A stretch of DNA of 42,685 bases from DSAR01 sp034437315 (GTDB lineage Bacteria; Chloroflexota; Anaerolineae; B4-G1), in NCBI GenBank assembly GCA_034437315.1, contig DAOTUC010000149.1:1-42685 (forward strand), given 5' to 3'. Position 1 is the first letter of the stretch. Every line of letters begins with the position of its first letter. The position numbers were made by a program, and so were the translations under genes. Shown here in pieces: positions 30,411-39,441 of the stretch. The notes under the pieces are model-generated. The model was not told where the DNA came from, ran no database searches, and saw only the letters and a list, made by a program, of their open reading frames with translations.

Positions 30411-31595
30411 CTAGCGCTCCGTGCACGTAACCCCCGCGTTGTTGGAGATCGCCTCGAACAAGTGCTTGGTCTGCGGGGTCGGACCCTCGCCGAACAATTC
30501 TCCGAACAGCTTCTCGCAGTTGCGATAGACTTTGAGCGCCTGGCCCTTGTCGCCGGCGCAGTAGTGATAACGCATCAGTTGGCGATAGACGCGCTCCAGG
30601 AGCGGATCCGCCGCCAGCGCTTCCTCGCCGGCCCGGATGGCGTCAGGGTAACGGCCCAACTCAGCGTACAATTCGGCCAGGTCGGCCAGACTGTCCCGGT
30701 ATTCACGCTGCAGGGTCTGCCGTTGGGGAATGGCCCACGGGGCGTAACGATCCTCGGCCAGGAAATCGTCCACGTACATCTCGCGGGCGGCCTCGTAAGC
30801 GCTGATAGCAACGTCTATCTCAGCGGCGGCTTGATGGACGCGGGCGACGGCGAGGCGTTGCCGGAAATCGCGCACGTCCCAATCGACGTCGCCGCTCAGA
30901 TCGAAGTAATAGCCGGTCGAACTGCGCAGGATGAAGTTGGAATCGCGCGGCTCAATGTCCGGTTCCAGGGTGTGGCGGGCGTTGCTGAGCAGAGGGAGTA
31001 ACCGCTTGCGCCCGCTCTCCGGATCAGTCTCGGGCCACAGCCACTCGATCAGCTCGTCGGGGGCGACCGCCCGACCGCCGGACGCCCGCCGGATGAGCAA
31101 CAGTTTGACAATCGTCTTCGACTGCTCCCGCTCCCACGGGTCGATCAACTGACCATCGCGCCAGACGTTGAACTGACCGAAGGTCTGGATGCGCAACGAG
31201 GGGGCTTGCAGCACCTGCTCGACCGCCGCCACAATCTGCGCCGATACGTCCAACTCCCCCTTGTCGATAAAGGCCGCGATGGGATAGTCTCGCACCAGCC
31301 GCGCCGCCTCTCCGGCCGTCGCCCGCCCGCTCAGGACGATGACCTTCGTCCGCGGGCATTGTTCCACCAAATAATCGAGCAAACGCCAACCGGCGCCATC
31401 CCGCACGGGCAGATCGAATTCCTGCAACATCATATCCAGAAAAACGACGTTGAAGAACGTCTGGTCAAGCAGAGCCAACGCGCTCTCGTAACTGTCGGCG
31501 GCGTTGCACGTGTGCCCCCGCTCATCCAGAAGCTCGCCAACGATGTCGCGCCACTCGGGCTCATCCTCCACGATCAAAACGCGGGCAGATAACAT
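30411..31595 (-). CDS. Response regulator with receiver and SARP/BTAD output domains
   Basis: A 394-residue regulator. The receiver domain (1 to about 125) has the acidic pocket EDE, phosphoacceptor Asp54 in VFLDMML, and the conserved lysine in FIDKGE. A winged-helix DNA-binding region follows (IQTFGQFNVWRDGQLIDPWEREQSKTIVKLLL), then a bacterial transcriptional activator (BTAD) helical domain with TPR-like repeats (DSLADLAELYAELGRYPDAIRAGEEAL; LLERVYRQLMRYHYCAGDKGQALKVY). The ATG at 31595 has AAAGGAGG eight bases before it. It is the last gene of the MBL-kinase-receiver-SARP series. Target genes cannot be read from the sequence. Confidence 0.9.
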   Translation of the reverse strand: MLSARVLIVEDEPEWRDIVGELLDERGHTCNAADSYESALALLDQTFFNVVFLDMMLQEFDLPVRDGAGWRLLDYLVEQCPRTKVIVLSGRATAGEAARLVRDYPIAAFIDKGELDVSAQIVAAVEQVLQAPSLRIQTFGQFNVWRDGQLIDPWEREQSKTIVKLLLIRRASGGRAVAPDELIEWLWPETDPESGRKRLLPLLSNARHTLEPDIEPRDSNFILRSSTGYYFDLSGDVDWDVRDFRQRLAVARVHQAAAEIDVAISAYEAAREMYVDDFLAEDRYAPWAIPQRQTLQREYRDSLADLAELYAELGRYPDAIRAGEEALAADPLLERVYRQLMRYHYCAGDKGQALKVYRNCEKLFGELFGEGPTPQTKHLFEAISNNAGVTCTER

Positions 31596-31648
31596 GTTTG
31601 GGCCTCCTTTGTGCGTTGTGTGCAGATTGCAAGTTACAAGTGTGCAAG

Positions 31649-32065
31649 TTACGGGTAGGTTGGGCCAACGCGAGCGCGCAGCAGGGACAGGAATTGCTCG
31701 TCGTCCCACTCGTCCTTCCACAACACGGGAATGTCGGCCAACATATCGGCCGAAATATCGTCCACCTCGCGGCGGATGTGCTTGGGATCCGAGGAGGTGA
31801 CCACCATTGCGTACATGCCGGGGTGATGATCGAGGATGTGCTGGAGCGCCCGCAGGCCGTCGCGATTGTGCCGGTTGGCGTCATCGAGCACCGGATCGAT
31901 CATCGCCAGTTGGTACGGTCGCTGGGCCAGAGCGTCCAGGGCCTCGGCGTAGCTGGCGGCGATCCATACCTGGTAACCGGCCTCGACCAGGATTTCGCGC
32001 AGCGTATCCTGCCAAAAATCCAGATCCTCCACGATCAGGGCATGGTGTGACATATGAATACTCAC
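31649..32065 (-). CDS. Receiver-only response regulator
   Basis: A 138-residue CheY-like single domain: acidic pair in LIVEDLDF, phosphoacceptor Asp57 in AMIDPVLDD, Thr/Ser in VVTSSDP, and Lys in LWKDEWD. There is no output domain. The GTG start at 32065 overlaps the kinase stop by four bases (GTGA); an ATG at 32053 is an alternative. It is probably an intermediate of a phosphorelay from the four-GAF kinase to the SARP regulator encoded next, or a decoy sink. The gap to the SARP gene is 53 bases with a small direct repeat (GCAAGTTAC). Confidence 0.85.
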   Translation of the reverse strand: MSIHMSHHALIVEDLDFWQDTLREILVEAGYQVWIAASYAEALDALAQRPYQLAMIDPVLDDANRHNRDGLRALQHILDHHPGMYAMVVTSSDPKHIRREVDDISADMLADIPVLWKDEWDDEQFLSLLRARVGPTYP

Positions 32066-34884
32066 CAGCTTTCCTGCACGGCGGGCAGGCGAACGTGGAC
32101 GCTCGTCCCTCGCTCAGGCCCCGCCTCGGCGCTGCTGTTCAATTCGACTTGCCCGCCCAGGCGGCTCACGTACATGCGCGTCAACCACAGGCCCAGCCCC
32201 AGGCCGCTCCCATCCCCTTTCTTGGTCGTGAAGAAGGGCTCGAAGAGGTGCGCCTGGACCGCCGGTGGAATGCCCGCCCCGTCGTCGGCGACGACAGCCT
32301 CGACCAATCGATCCGGTCGATAGTGAACGCGCAAGCACAATCGACCACCGTCCGCAGCTTCCAGCGCGTCAAGGGCGTTGCCGATCACGTGGCCGAAGGT
32401 CTCGACCAATTTCTCGCGGGTCGCCATGACCGGCGGCAAATCCGCCTCGTAATCCTCGACGACCTGGATCGCGGGGCCGAGTTGGAACGCGCGCAACGCC
32501 TCGGACAGGCAATCGGAGACGCTGACCACTTCGACGTCGGCCGCCTCGAACGGCTCGCGGATGCGGCGGATGATGTTCAGGCTCTCGGTGGTCACGCGGT
32601 GGATGCGCTCTATTTTATCGGATAGATAGGAATTCTTCAACTCGTCCGGGCATTTGGCCTGGATGCGGGCCGCATCGACGCGCGCGACGCTGATGCGGTT
32701 GTTCAGACGATGGGTCAGGTTGAGCGCCATGTCGCTCATCACGGCGACCGCCTCGACGCTGGCCAATCGCTCCTTCGCCTCGTCCAACTCCTGGTAGAGC
32801 CGGGCGTTGTGCAGGGCGATGGCGGCCCATTTGCTGAATCCGAGCAGTAAATCGCAATCCGCCTCCGTGAACGGGCCGTCCTCCTTGTTGAGCAGTTCGA
32901 TCGCGCCGATGACGCGCTTATCCAGTTTAAGAGGCGCGCCCAGGATGGCGCGGGTGTCGAACTGGGTCGCGGCGTCGATGTCGGGCAGGAAGCGCATATC
33001 GCGGCGGACGTCGTTGACGATGATCGGCTCCCCTTTGGTAGCGATCCAACCAACGATGCCGGGCCAGGGCCTGGGCAAACGAATCCGCTCCCCGCCGCCG
33101 AGGTTGTATTCCAGCACCAGGTCGCCGCTCGCCTCGTCGATCAAGAAGATAGAGGCCCGCTCGACGCCGATCAGGGAGGTGACCCCCTCCATCACAATCT
33201 GCAAGACCCGTTCCAGGTCGAGGCTGGCGGTCAGCGCGCCGCCGACCTCGTTGAGGTAAGCGAGTTGGGTGAGATTCGCGCGCACCTCGTCGTACAACCG
33301 GGCGTTGCCCACCGCCGCGCCAAACATGCCACCGATGGTGGAGAGCACGTCAATTTCCTCATCCGTGAAGGTGTGCGGTTCGTAACTCATCCCACTGAGC
33401 ACGCCGACCACCTGGCCGCCGGCGCACATCGGGACCAACAGCATCGCCTGGACCCCCTCGTCGCGGAAGGCCTCGACGACCACGCGGGGATCGCGCTTCA
33501 CGTCGCTGGTGACGAGCGCCCTGCCGGTGGCGGCGACGATCCCCGATAACCCTTGATCCGTCGGGATGCGTGAGCCGACCGGCACGCTGTTTTTCCGCCA
33601 ACCGCGGGTCGCCGCCATCACCAGATCGCCGGACGGCTCGTCCACCAGGCTGACGGCGCCGGCTTCGGCGTGGATCACCTCCAGCGCCTTGGCTAATCCG
33701 GTCTCCAGGACCGTGCTCAATTCCAGGGCGCCGCTGAGGACGGCGGCGACCTCGTTCAACGCGCGCAATTCACGCGCCCGGCGGGCCTCGGTGAAGAGGC
33801 GCGCATTCTCAATAGCGATGGTGGCCGACGCGGCGAAGGCGCTGAACAACGACAGGTCTCGATCGGTAAACCCGACCGGCCCCTTCTTATTGAGCGCCTG
33901 CAACACGCCGATGACGCGCCCATTCGTCTTCAACGGCGCGCAGAGGATGGAGCGGGTGTGGAATCCCCGTTCCACCTCGCCGTACCAGCGCGGTTCCCGG
34001 CGCGCATCGGGCGCCAGGAGCGGCTCGCCGTGTTGGGCCACCCAACCGGCGAGCCCCTGACCCGCTGCCAAGCGCTGCTGAATCTCCACCGGCTCCCCAT
34101 CCCGCACCGACACGCGAAAGACCAGTTCGCCGGTCTCCTCGTCGATGAGTAAGACCGATCCGGTCTCGACGTTGAGCAGACCGGCGGCCTCGTGCAGGAT
34201 GCGGATGAGCACCTCATCCAAATCCAGCACCCGCACCACCGAACGGCTGACCTGGCTCAACCGTTCCAATTCCTCAATGCGGCGCTGGCTCTGTCGCGCC
34301 CGGTCGATGGCCACGGCCGCCTGTCCGGCGAAGGCGCTGAGGAACTCCATATCGGGATTGGGGAAAGCGTTACGTCCCGGATGCTCAATGTACATCAGGC
34401 CGATCAAGCGATCCGCAGCTTTGAGGGGCATCGCCAGGATAGAGCGCCACTTGAACGTCGACGTCAACGCGCCGGCGGCCTCTCGATACCGCTCATCCTG
34501 CTGGATGTCCTCAATGGCGCGTGGTTCTCCCTTCTGCAGCACATCCCGCGCCACGGTCTCGCTGACGAAGCGCAAGGCGTCGCTTTCCGCCTGGATCTGC
34601 TCGACGTCCTGCCCACGGGCCGCTTCGACCGCCAAATGCGGCGCATCCCCGCCGCTGGACGCCGCGCGCTCCAGGAGGAGATAGCCGCGCCGTCCGCCGG
34701 TGTATTCCAACACGCGATCGAGGATGAAGGCCAGCAAGTCCGGCAATTCGTAGACTGAGTTCATCCGTTCGATGATCTGGTATAACGCGCCCAACTGATC
34801 CTGGGGCAAGCCGCTGCTTTGCACGTCCCGCGCCTTCTCGCGCTCCACCCCGCCGCCCGGGTGATTCGACGTCGAGATCACCAT
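32062..34884 (-). CDS. Histidine kinase with four GAF domains
   Basis: A 940-residue cytoplasmic kinase without membrane helices. Four GAF sensor domains occupy roughly residues 35-200, 220-365, 385-540 and 555-700 (repeated phrases MPLKAADRLIGLMYIEHPG, APLKTNGRVIGVLQALNKKG, VPMCAGGQVVGVLSGMSYE, APLKLDKRVIGAIELLNKED). The phosphoacceptor is probably His725 in LTHRLNNRIS, followed by the ATPase domain with N box GHVIGNALDALEA, DDGAGIPP and GDGSGLGLGLWL. The ATG at 34884 is four bases after GGAGG and overlaps the hydrolase gene by seven bases. The ligands are unknown; GAF domains often bind cyclic nucleotides, heme or NO. Confidence 0.92.
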   Translation of the reverse strand: MVISTSNHPGGGVEREKARDVQSSGLPQDQLGALYQIIERMNSVYELPDLLAFILDRVLEYTGGRRGYLLLERAASSGGDAPHLAVEAARGQDVEQIQAESDALRFVSETVARDVLQKGEPRAIEDIQQDERYREAAGALTSTFKWRSILAMPLKAADRLIGLMYIEHPGRNAFPNPDMEFLSAFAGQAAVAIDRARQSQRRIEELERLSQVSRSVVRVLDLDEVLIRILHEAAGLLNVETGSVLLIDEETGELVFRVSVRDGEPVEIQQRLAAGQGLAGWVAQHGEPLLAPDARREPRWYGEVERGFHTRSILCAPLKTNGRVIGVLQALNKKGPVGFTDRDLSLFSAFAASATIAIENARLFTEARRARELRALNEVAAVLSGALELSTVLETGLAKALEVIHAEAGAVSLVDEPSGDLVMAATRGWRKNSVPVGSRIPTDQGLSGIVAATGRALVTSDVKRDPRVVVEAFRDEGVQAMLLVPMCAGGQVVGVLSGMSYEPHTFTDEEIDVLSTIGGMFGAAVGNARLYDEVRANLTQLAYLNEVGGALTASLDLERVLQIVMEGVTSLIGVERASIFLIDEASGDLVLEYNLGGGERIRLPRPWPGIVGWIATKGEPIIVNDVRRDMRFLPDIDAATQFDTRAILGAPLKLDKRVIGAIELLNKEDGPFTEADCDLLLGFSKWAAIALHNARLYQELDEAKERLASVEAVAVMSDMALNLTHRLNNRISVARVDAARIQAKCPDELKNSYLSDKIERIHRVTTESLNIIRRIREPFEAADVEVVSVSDCLSEALRAFQLGPAIQVVEDYEADLPPVMATREKLVETFGHVIGNALDALEAADGGRLCLRVHYRPDRLVEAVVADDGAGIPPAVQAHLFEPFFTTKKGDGSGLGLGLWLTRMYVSRLGGQVELNSSAEAGPERGTSVHVRLPAVQESW

Positions 34885-35822
34885 ACGACCTCCAGTCCCT
34901 CGCGGGCGACCAACGCCTGGCACTGGCTGCCGCGCCTGGACAGGTAAGCCTCCACCTGCCTGAGACCGCTGTAAATCGCATAGTCGTCGGCCAGGGGATC
35001 GTGATGGAAGAGCGCCAAGCGCTTGACGCCGGCCCGGTGGGCGAACTCGGCCCCCATCAACGGGGAGCTGTGACCCCAATCCGCCTTATCCAGCGCGTCG
35101 TTGAGCGTGTACTGGGCGTCAAAAATGAGCAAGTCGGCGTCCCTGAAAAAGTCGACGTAAGCCTGAGTGCTGTCCGAGCTCATGTGTTTGTATTCCGAAT
35201 CGGTGGCGTAAACCAGGATCTGGTCGTTGTGCTCAATGCGATAGCCATAATTCTCACCGGGATGGGACATTTTCAGGGGATAGACGCACACATCGCCCAG
35301 GCGGGTCCACGCCTCGGCCGGGATGCGATTGAAGTGTAAATCAGCGCTCATGTAATCCAGGGGCGCCGGGAAATAGGTCTCATCCTGTTGACCGGCGAAG
35401 ACGGCCTCCAGGTCTGAATGCGGGCTGGAGAAAGTCAGCCGATTGCCGAGGATGAAGGCGGGGGTGAAAAAGGGCCAGCCCTGGATGTGATCCCAGTGGG
35501 TATGGCTGATGAGGATGTCGGCTGCGCCCTGGCCCTGACCGAACTCTGTCTTCATCAGGTCGTAGGCCAACACGCGCAGGCCGGCGCCGGCGTCTAGGAT
35601 CAACAATTGAGAGCCGGCGCGCACCGCCACGCACGAGGTATTTCCCCCGACGGTCCGGTGCACCGCCGTCGGCAGCCGCTGGATGTAGCGCTCAATAGCC
35701 GCCTCGTCCGCGAGATCAAGGCCCACAGCGCCGCACAGGGCCCGGCGGATCTTATCCTCAATCGCCTCGGGTAGAATAGGGGTGGGAATAGACCCACGCA
35801 CGCCCCAGAATTTAACATCCAT
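34878..35822 (-). CDS. Metallo-beta-lactamase-fold hydrolase
   Basis: A 314-residue protein. The metal site is HTHWDH (107-112) in LISHTHWDHIQGWPFF, with further ligands in MSHPGENYGYRIE, the Asp of YATDSEY and the His in ALFHHDP. FWGVRGSIPTP and GGNTSCV at the N-terminus fit the phosphodiesterase/PhnP-like branch. The substrate may be a cyclic nucleotide or phosphodiester, by family analogy. The ATG at 35822 is six bases after AGGAGG. It overlaps the kinase gene, which makes it the first member of a signalling operon and suggests it tunes the ligand seen by the GAF domains. Confidence 0.85.
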   Translation of the reverse strand: MDVKFWGVRGSIPTPILPEAIEDKIRRALCGAVGLDLADEAAIERYIQRLPTAVHRTVGGNTSCVAVRAGSQLLILDAGAGLRVLAYDLMKTEFGQGQGAADILISHTHWDHIQGWPFFTPAFILGNRLTFSSPHSDLEAVFAGQQDETYFPAPLDYMSADLHFNRIPAEAWTRLGDVCVYPLKMSHPGENYGYRIEHNDQILVYATDSEYKHMSSDSTQAYVDFFRDADLLIFDAQYTLNDALDKADWGHSSPLMGAEFAHRAGVKRLALFHHDPLADDYAIYSGLRQVEAYLSRRGSQCQALVAREGLEVVW

Positions 35823-35879
35823 CACTCACCTCCTGGATCTGAAAGGTCGCCGGGCGTCATTGCCTGGCTATCTGGGATC

Positions 35880-35913
35880 AGTATAACATGCCCACCTTGC
35901 AGAAACCTTGCAG
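35880..35913 (-). promoter_or_regulatory. Extended -10 box and direct repeats upstream of the signalling operon
   Basis: On the minus strand TGTTATACT gives an extended -10 (TATACT at 35880-35885). Upstream, ACCTTGCAG occurs twice, eleven bases apart on the plus strand (35894-35902, 35905-35913), a spacing of one helical turn that suits an activator. The remaining gap to 35981 shows nothing clear. Confidence 0.45.
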
Positions 35914-35981
35914 CAAGCGTCCGGCGTCCTCCCACCCCTGTTCTCAAGGCAAGTTTACGCGACAACTAACGCCAATTGACG

Positions 35982-36443
35982 CTACGCCTGATCTTCGCGA
36001 AGCGTCTGTAAGTTGGTCTGTTCCTCGGTGCTCAACACCTTGCCCAGGTCGACGAGGATGATTAAGCGTTCCTCCACCTTGGCGATGCCGGTAATGAAGG
36101 CCGAATCGACGGTAGCGACCATCGGCGACGGGGGCTCAATATCATCCTCCACCACCCGCAGCACCTCGGTCACGGCGTCAACCAGCATACCGACCCGCAC
36201 GTCATCCATCTCGACGTGGATGATGCGCGTCTCCTTGTCCGGCTCCGCCGTGGGGAGGCCAAAGCGCTTGCGCAGGTCGATCACCGGCAACACCTCGCCC
36301 CGCAGATTAGTGATGCCTTCGACGAACGTGGGCGCTTTGGGCACCTTGGTGATGGCCTGCATCTTGATGATCCCCTCCACAGCGTTAATGTCTACTCCGT
36401 AATTTTCCTCCGCCAAGCTGAATACGACCACTTGAGTTTCCAT
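35982..36443 (-). CDS. cheW: Chemotaxis coupling protein CheW
   Basis: A 153-residue CheW with the typical phrases VVVFSLAEENYGVDINAVEGIIKMQAITKVPKAP, GITNLRGEVLPVIDLRKRFGL and LIILVDLGKVLS. It links chemoreceptors to the CheA kinase. The ATG at 36443 has AAGGAG six bases before it. It is the last gene of a four-gene unit with two chemoreceptors and a STAS-like protein. No cheA, cheY, cheB or cheR is in the window. Confidence 0.93.
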   Translation of the reverse strand: METQVVVFSLAEENYGVDINAVEGIIKMQAITKVPKAPTFVEGITNLRGEVLPVIDLRKRFGLPTAEPDKETRIIHVEMDDVRVGMLVDAVTEVLRVVEDDIEPPSPMVATVDSAFITGIAKVEERLIILVDLGKVLSTEEQTNLQTLREDQA

Positions 36444-36471
36444 GCCGTTCTCCTTTTGTGTCATGTACGCG

Positions 36472-36858
36472 CTACTTAAGCCAGGCCTGCGCATCCTCAA
36501 CGTTGTCGAAATAGGCGGTCTCCAGGCTGGTTCCCTCGACCTTGCTCATAATCGAATCGACCGACATCTGGGCCAGCGTGCTCGCCGGGATAACCAGGGC
36601 CATCTTCCTGATCCCGGCCGCTATAGCGCGCGGGAACCATTGCTCGTTGGACCATTTCTGATTCTCAGGCGAGACGACGCCCATCTTACGCATATCGGCT
36701 AGCCAGTTCTTGGCCCCCTTCTTCTTGACCAGTTCCAGCCCCTTTTCCAGGCCGGTTCTGAATTGCGAGCCGGTGGCATAACTCTTCCAGGCCATCACGA
36801 CGCACTTGTGAGCAGCATCCCAACGAACAGTTAAATACTTCTCGTCAAAATAGGACAT
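36472..36858 (-). CDS. STAS/SpoIIAA-like protein
   Basis: A 128-residue protein, MSYFDEKYLTVRWDAAHKCVVMAWKSYATGSQFRTGLEKGLELVKKKGAKNWLADMRKMGVVSP and so on. The order of strands and helices (short strands, KxGAKNWLADMRKMG, then IRKMALVIPAS) resembles STAS/SpoIIAA-like single-domain proteins common in Chloroflexota and Bacteroidota. No function is established. It begins one base after the stop of the first chemoreceptor and ends 28 bases before cheW, so it is part of the chemotaxis operon. GGAGG lies nine bases before the ATG. Confidence 0.65.
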   Translation of the reverse strand: MSYFDEKYLTVRWDAAHKCVVMAWKSYATGSQFRTGLEKGLELVKKKGAKNWLADMRKMGVVSPENQKWSNEQWFPRAIAAGIRKMALVIPASTLAQMSVDSIMSKVEGTSLETAYFDNVEDAQAWLK

Positions 36859-36859
36859 T

Positions 36860-39328
36860 TCAGATTACCTCCGTTTGAATTATTTCCTGATCCAATGTGT
36901 CTTGCGCACCTACTGATTCGTCACCGGGCAATTTAAACTGCCGTATCAGCGCCTGCAACGCCTGCGCCATATCGGATAGACCTTGCGCCGACGCGGTGAC
37001 CTCCTCCACCTGGGCGTTGACCTCCTCGACGGTGGCGCTGACCTCCTCGGTGGAAGCGCCGTTCTCCTCCGAAAGGGCCGCGATGGTATCAATGGCGGCC
37101 GAAACCTCGCCGGCGCCGGCGGCCATCTCCTCGGTGGCGGCGGTGTTCTCCTCGACCACAGCCGAGACCCCGTCCATCGCGCTGACCAGGCTATCGGACG
37201 CGCTATCCATCACCCCGGCGGCGGCGGCGATCTCGTCGACCCGCTCATACAGCCCCTCAATCGCCACCAAGATAGCATCCAACGCCTGTCTCGCTTCGTC
37301 CGCCTGTGTGACGCCCGAATCGACTTCGTGCGCGCCCTCGTCCATCGCGCGCACCGCCTCGTCGATGGTCTGTTGGATCGTCCGAATCAGGCCGCTGATC
37401 TCCTTGGTCGATTTGGCCGCATCCTCCGCCAGCTTGCGCACCTCATCCGCCACGACGGCGAATCCCTTGCCGTGTTCCCCGGCGCGGGCGGCCTCAATGG
37501 CGGCGTTGAGGGCCAGCAAATTAGTCTGACCGGCGATATTGTCGATGGTCTCTACGATAGCGCTGATCTGATCCGAGTGCTTCTCCATCTCTCGCACTTT
37601 GTCAGCCGCCATACTGGTGCTGGACTTGATGCGCGCCATGCCCTGGATGGTCTGCTCGATGGTCCGCCCCCCGCTGCGAGCGGTCTGTGCGACCTGGGCG
37701 GCGTCCTCCGCGCCCGCCTGGGCGTTCTGGAGCACTTCCTGGACGGCGGCCGATATCCGTTCCGTGATTCTGGCCGATTGATTGATGGCGGACGCCTGCT
37801 CCTGCGCGCCGCGAGCCACGCCGTCGATGGCGCGAGCGACCTGATCGACGGTGGCGGTGGCGGCGGTGACCGATTGAACCTGCCTGGCGGCGCCCTGGGC
37901 CACTTGCTGGACTGTGGCAGCGACCTGGTTGGTGGCCTGGGCCGATTGCTCGGCGGAGGCGGTGAGTTGACCGGCGGCTGCGCTCACCCCCACGGCATTA
38001 TCCGCGACCTGCCTGGTCAACGCGCGCAGATCGGAGATCATCTCGTCAAACGCATTGCCCAGCAGATCATCCGTGCCTTTAGGCGTCACGCTGACCGTGA
38101 GATCTCCATCGGCGATGCGGCGAGCGGCATTCGTCATATCCCGGAAGTAGCCCACCAGCGATTCGAAAGCCCGTCCAATGTCGCCTATCTCGTCGCCCCG
38201 GCGGGTAACGCCCGCGATGCGGCTCTGATTCACGCCCGTCAACGCCGCATCGCCGACCGATAGCAACCGAGCGGAGGCGGCAATGATGTCCACCGGTTGA
38301 GTAATGGTTCGCGCGATGAGAACCGCTGCCCCGGCGGCGATCAGGACGCTCACGAAGACGACGCCGATAAAGATATTACGAAGCGCATGCACTTCCGCCA
38401 ATAAGACTTCGGAAGGGGCGAAGATAGCCAATGACCAACCGGTAGCGGGAAGGGCGGTGTAGACGACGAAGACTTCCGCTTCATCTCCAAAAGGAGAGAG
38501 CATGCGCTCAAGCCCCTGTTCGCCAGCCATCATCTTATCGGCCAGCGGCCCCAGTCGCCCCTCCGCGATGTCGTCAACGTTCTTTTCCAGCAGGCCCTTG
38601 ACGTCCGAGGCGATCAAGCTGGGATCATCTATGCCCATAATATGCCCCTGTTGGTCGATGAGCATGGCGCGCCCCCGTTGATCGAATTCCTCCCTTTGCG
38701 CGACGTCGTTCAAGATCTGGCTGAGGCGGTCCAGGGAGACGTCGATGGTGCTGATGCCGCCGAAGTCGCCATCGTCATCGTAGAAGGGGGCCGAATAGGT
38801 GGTCATCAGCGTCTCGCCGCCCCCCTCATCATAATAGGGCGGGCTCCAGGCCGGCCGGCCCGTCGATTGCGGGACGGTGTAATAATCGAATTCCCAGTAG
38901 ACGTAATCATCGCTGCCCAACTGGATATAGTTGGTCTGCCCCTGATCGTACCACCAGTAGGGGCAGAAGTACCGTCGATCGGGGTTGAAGGTGTACGGCT
39001 CGAAACAGACGCCGGAACCGTAAACATCGGGGTTGGCGAGCAGGATATCGCGCATGCGCGCCTTGAGCGCCTCCTCATCCCGCTCCTCATCCGCCTCGAC
39101 CGAACTGGAGAGCACCACAGGAATGCGAGCGACCGAGTTGAGGTAGACGTCCATCTCGTTCGCCCGGGCTTCGACCAGGCTCAACAGACCGTTCTCAATC
39201 TCCTCCTCCAATGCCGCAGCGCTGGTGAAGTAGCTGACGCCGATGACGAAGATCGTGAGAACAGCGACTGTACCGACGATCAACAGCAGCATTTTATTAC
39301 GTATCGACCGACCGATTAGTTTGAACAT
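36860..39328 (-). CDS. Methyl-accepting chemotaxis protein with dCache sensor
   Basis: An 822-residue chemoreceptor. A membrane helix at about 12-35 and another at about 315-340 enclose a periplasmic double-Cache domain (SGVCFEPYTFNPDRRYFCPYWW, MTTYSAPFYDDDGDFGGISTIDVSL), followed by HAMP and a long signalling coiled coil with the hairpin tip IVETIDNIAGQTNLLALNAAIEAARAGEHGKGFAVVADEVRKLAEDAAKSTKEI. It ends with a short acidic tail. GGAG lies ten bases before the ATG. Ligands are unknown; Cache domains often bind amino acids or small organic acids. It is upstream of the STAS-like gene by one base. Confidence 0.92.
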   Translation of the reverse strand: MFKLIGRSIRNKMLLLIVGTVAVLTIFVIGVSYFTSAAALEEEIENGLLSLVEARANEMDVYLNSVARIPVVLSSSVEADEERDEEALKARMRDILLANPDVYGSGVCFEPYTFNPDRRYFCPYWWYDQGQTNYIQLGSDDYVYWEFDYYTVPQSTGRPAWSPPYYDEGGGETLMTTYSAPFYDDDGDFGGISTIDVSLDRLSQILNDVAQREEFDQRGRAMLIDQQGHIMGIDDPSLIASDVKGLLEKNVDDIAEGRLGPLADKMMAGEQGLERMLSPFGDEAEVFVVYTALPATGWSLAIFAPSEVLLAEVHALRNIFIGVVFVSVLIAAGAAVLIARTITQPVDIIAASARLLSVGDAALTGVNQSRIAGVTRRGDEIGDIGRAFESLVGYFRDMTNAARRIADGDLTVSVTPKGTDDLLGNAFDEMISDLRALTRQVADNAVGVSAAAGQLTASAEQSAQATNQVAATVQQVAQGAARQVQSVTAATATVDQVARAIDGVARGAQEQASAINQSARITERISAAVQEVLQNAQAGAEDAAQVAQTARSGGRTIEQTIQGMARIKSSTSMAADKVREMEKHSDQISAIVETIDNIAGQTNLLALNAAIEAARAGEHGKGFAVVADEVRKLAEDAAKSTKEISGLIRTIQQTIDEAVRAMDEGAHEVDSGVTQADEARQALDAILVAIEGLYERVDEIAAAAGVMDSASDSLVSAMDGVSAVVEENTAATEEMAAGAGEVSAAIDTIAALSEENGASTEEVSATVEEVNAQVEEVTASAQGLSDMAQALQALIRQFKLPGDESVGAQDTLDQEIIQTEVI

Positions 39329-39348
39329 GTGATTTTTTCTCCTGATTG

Positions 39349-39363
39349 GACTGTCTGACAGTC
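39349..39363. promoter_or_regulatory. Palindrome between the two chemoreceptor genes
   Basis: GACTGTC-T-GACAGTC (39349-39363) is a perfect 7+7 dyad just upstream of the dCache receptor gene, a possible operator. Confidence 0.4.
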
Positions 39364-39403
39364 TTTGGGGACTTGGAAATAAATAACCTGCCTGCGCCGC
39401 TAC

Positions 39404-39425
39404 CCCTGGATCTGGCGATCCAGGG
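39404..39425 (-). terminator. Hairpin after the CZB chemoreceptor gene
   Basis: CCCTGGATC and GATCCAGGG form a nine-pair perfect stem around TGGC, 17 bases after the stop of the upstream chemoreceptor gene. There is no T-run on the minus strand, so attenuation rather than full termination is likely. Confidence 0.5.
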
Positions 39426-39441
39426 CGAGCAGAGTGGCAAA

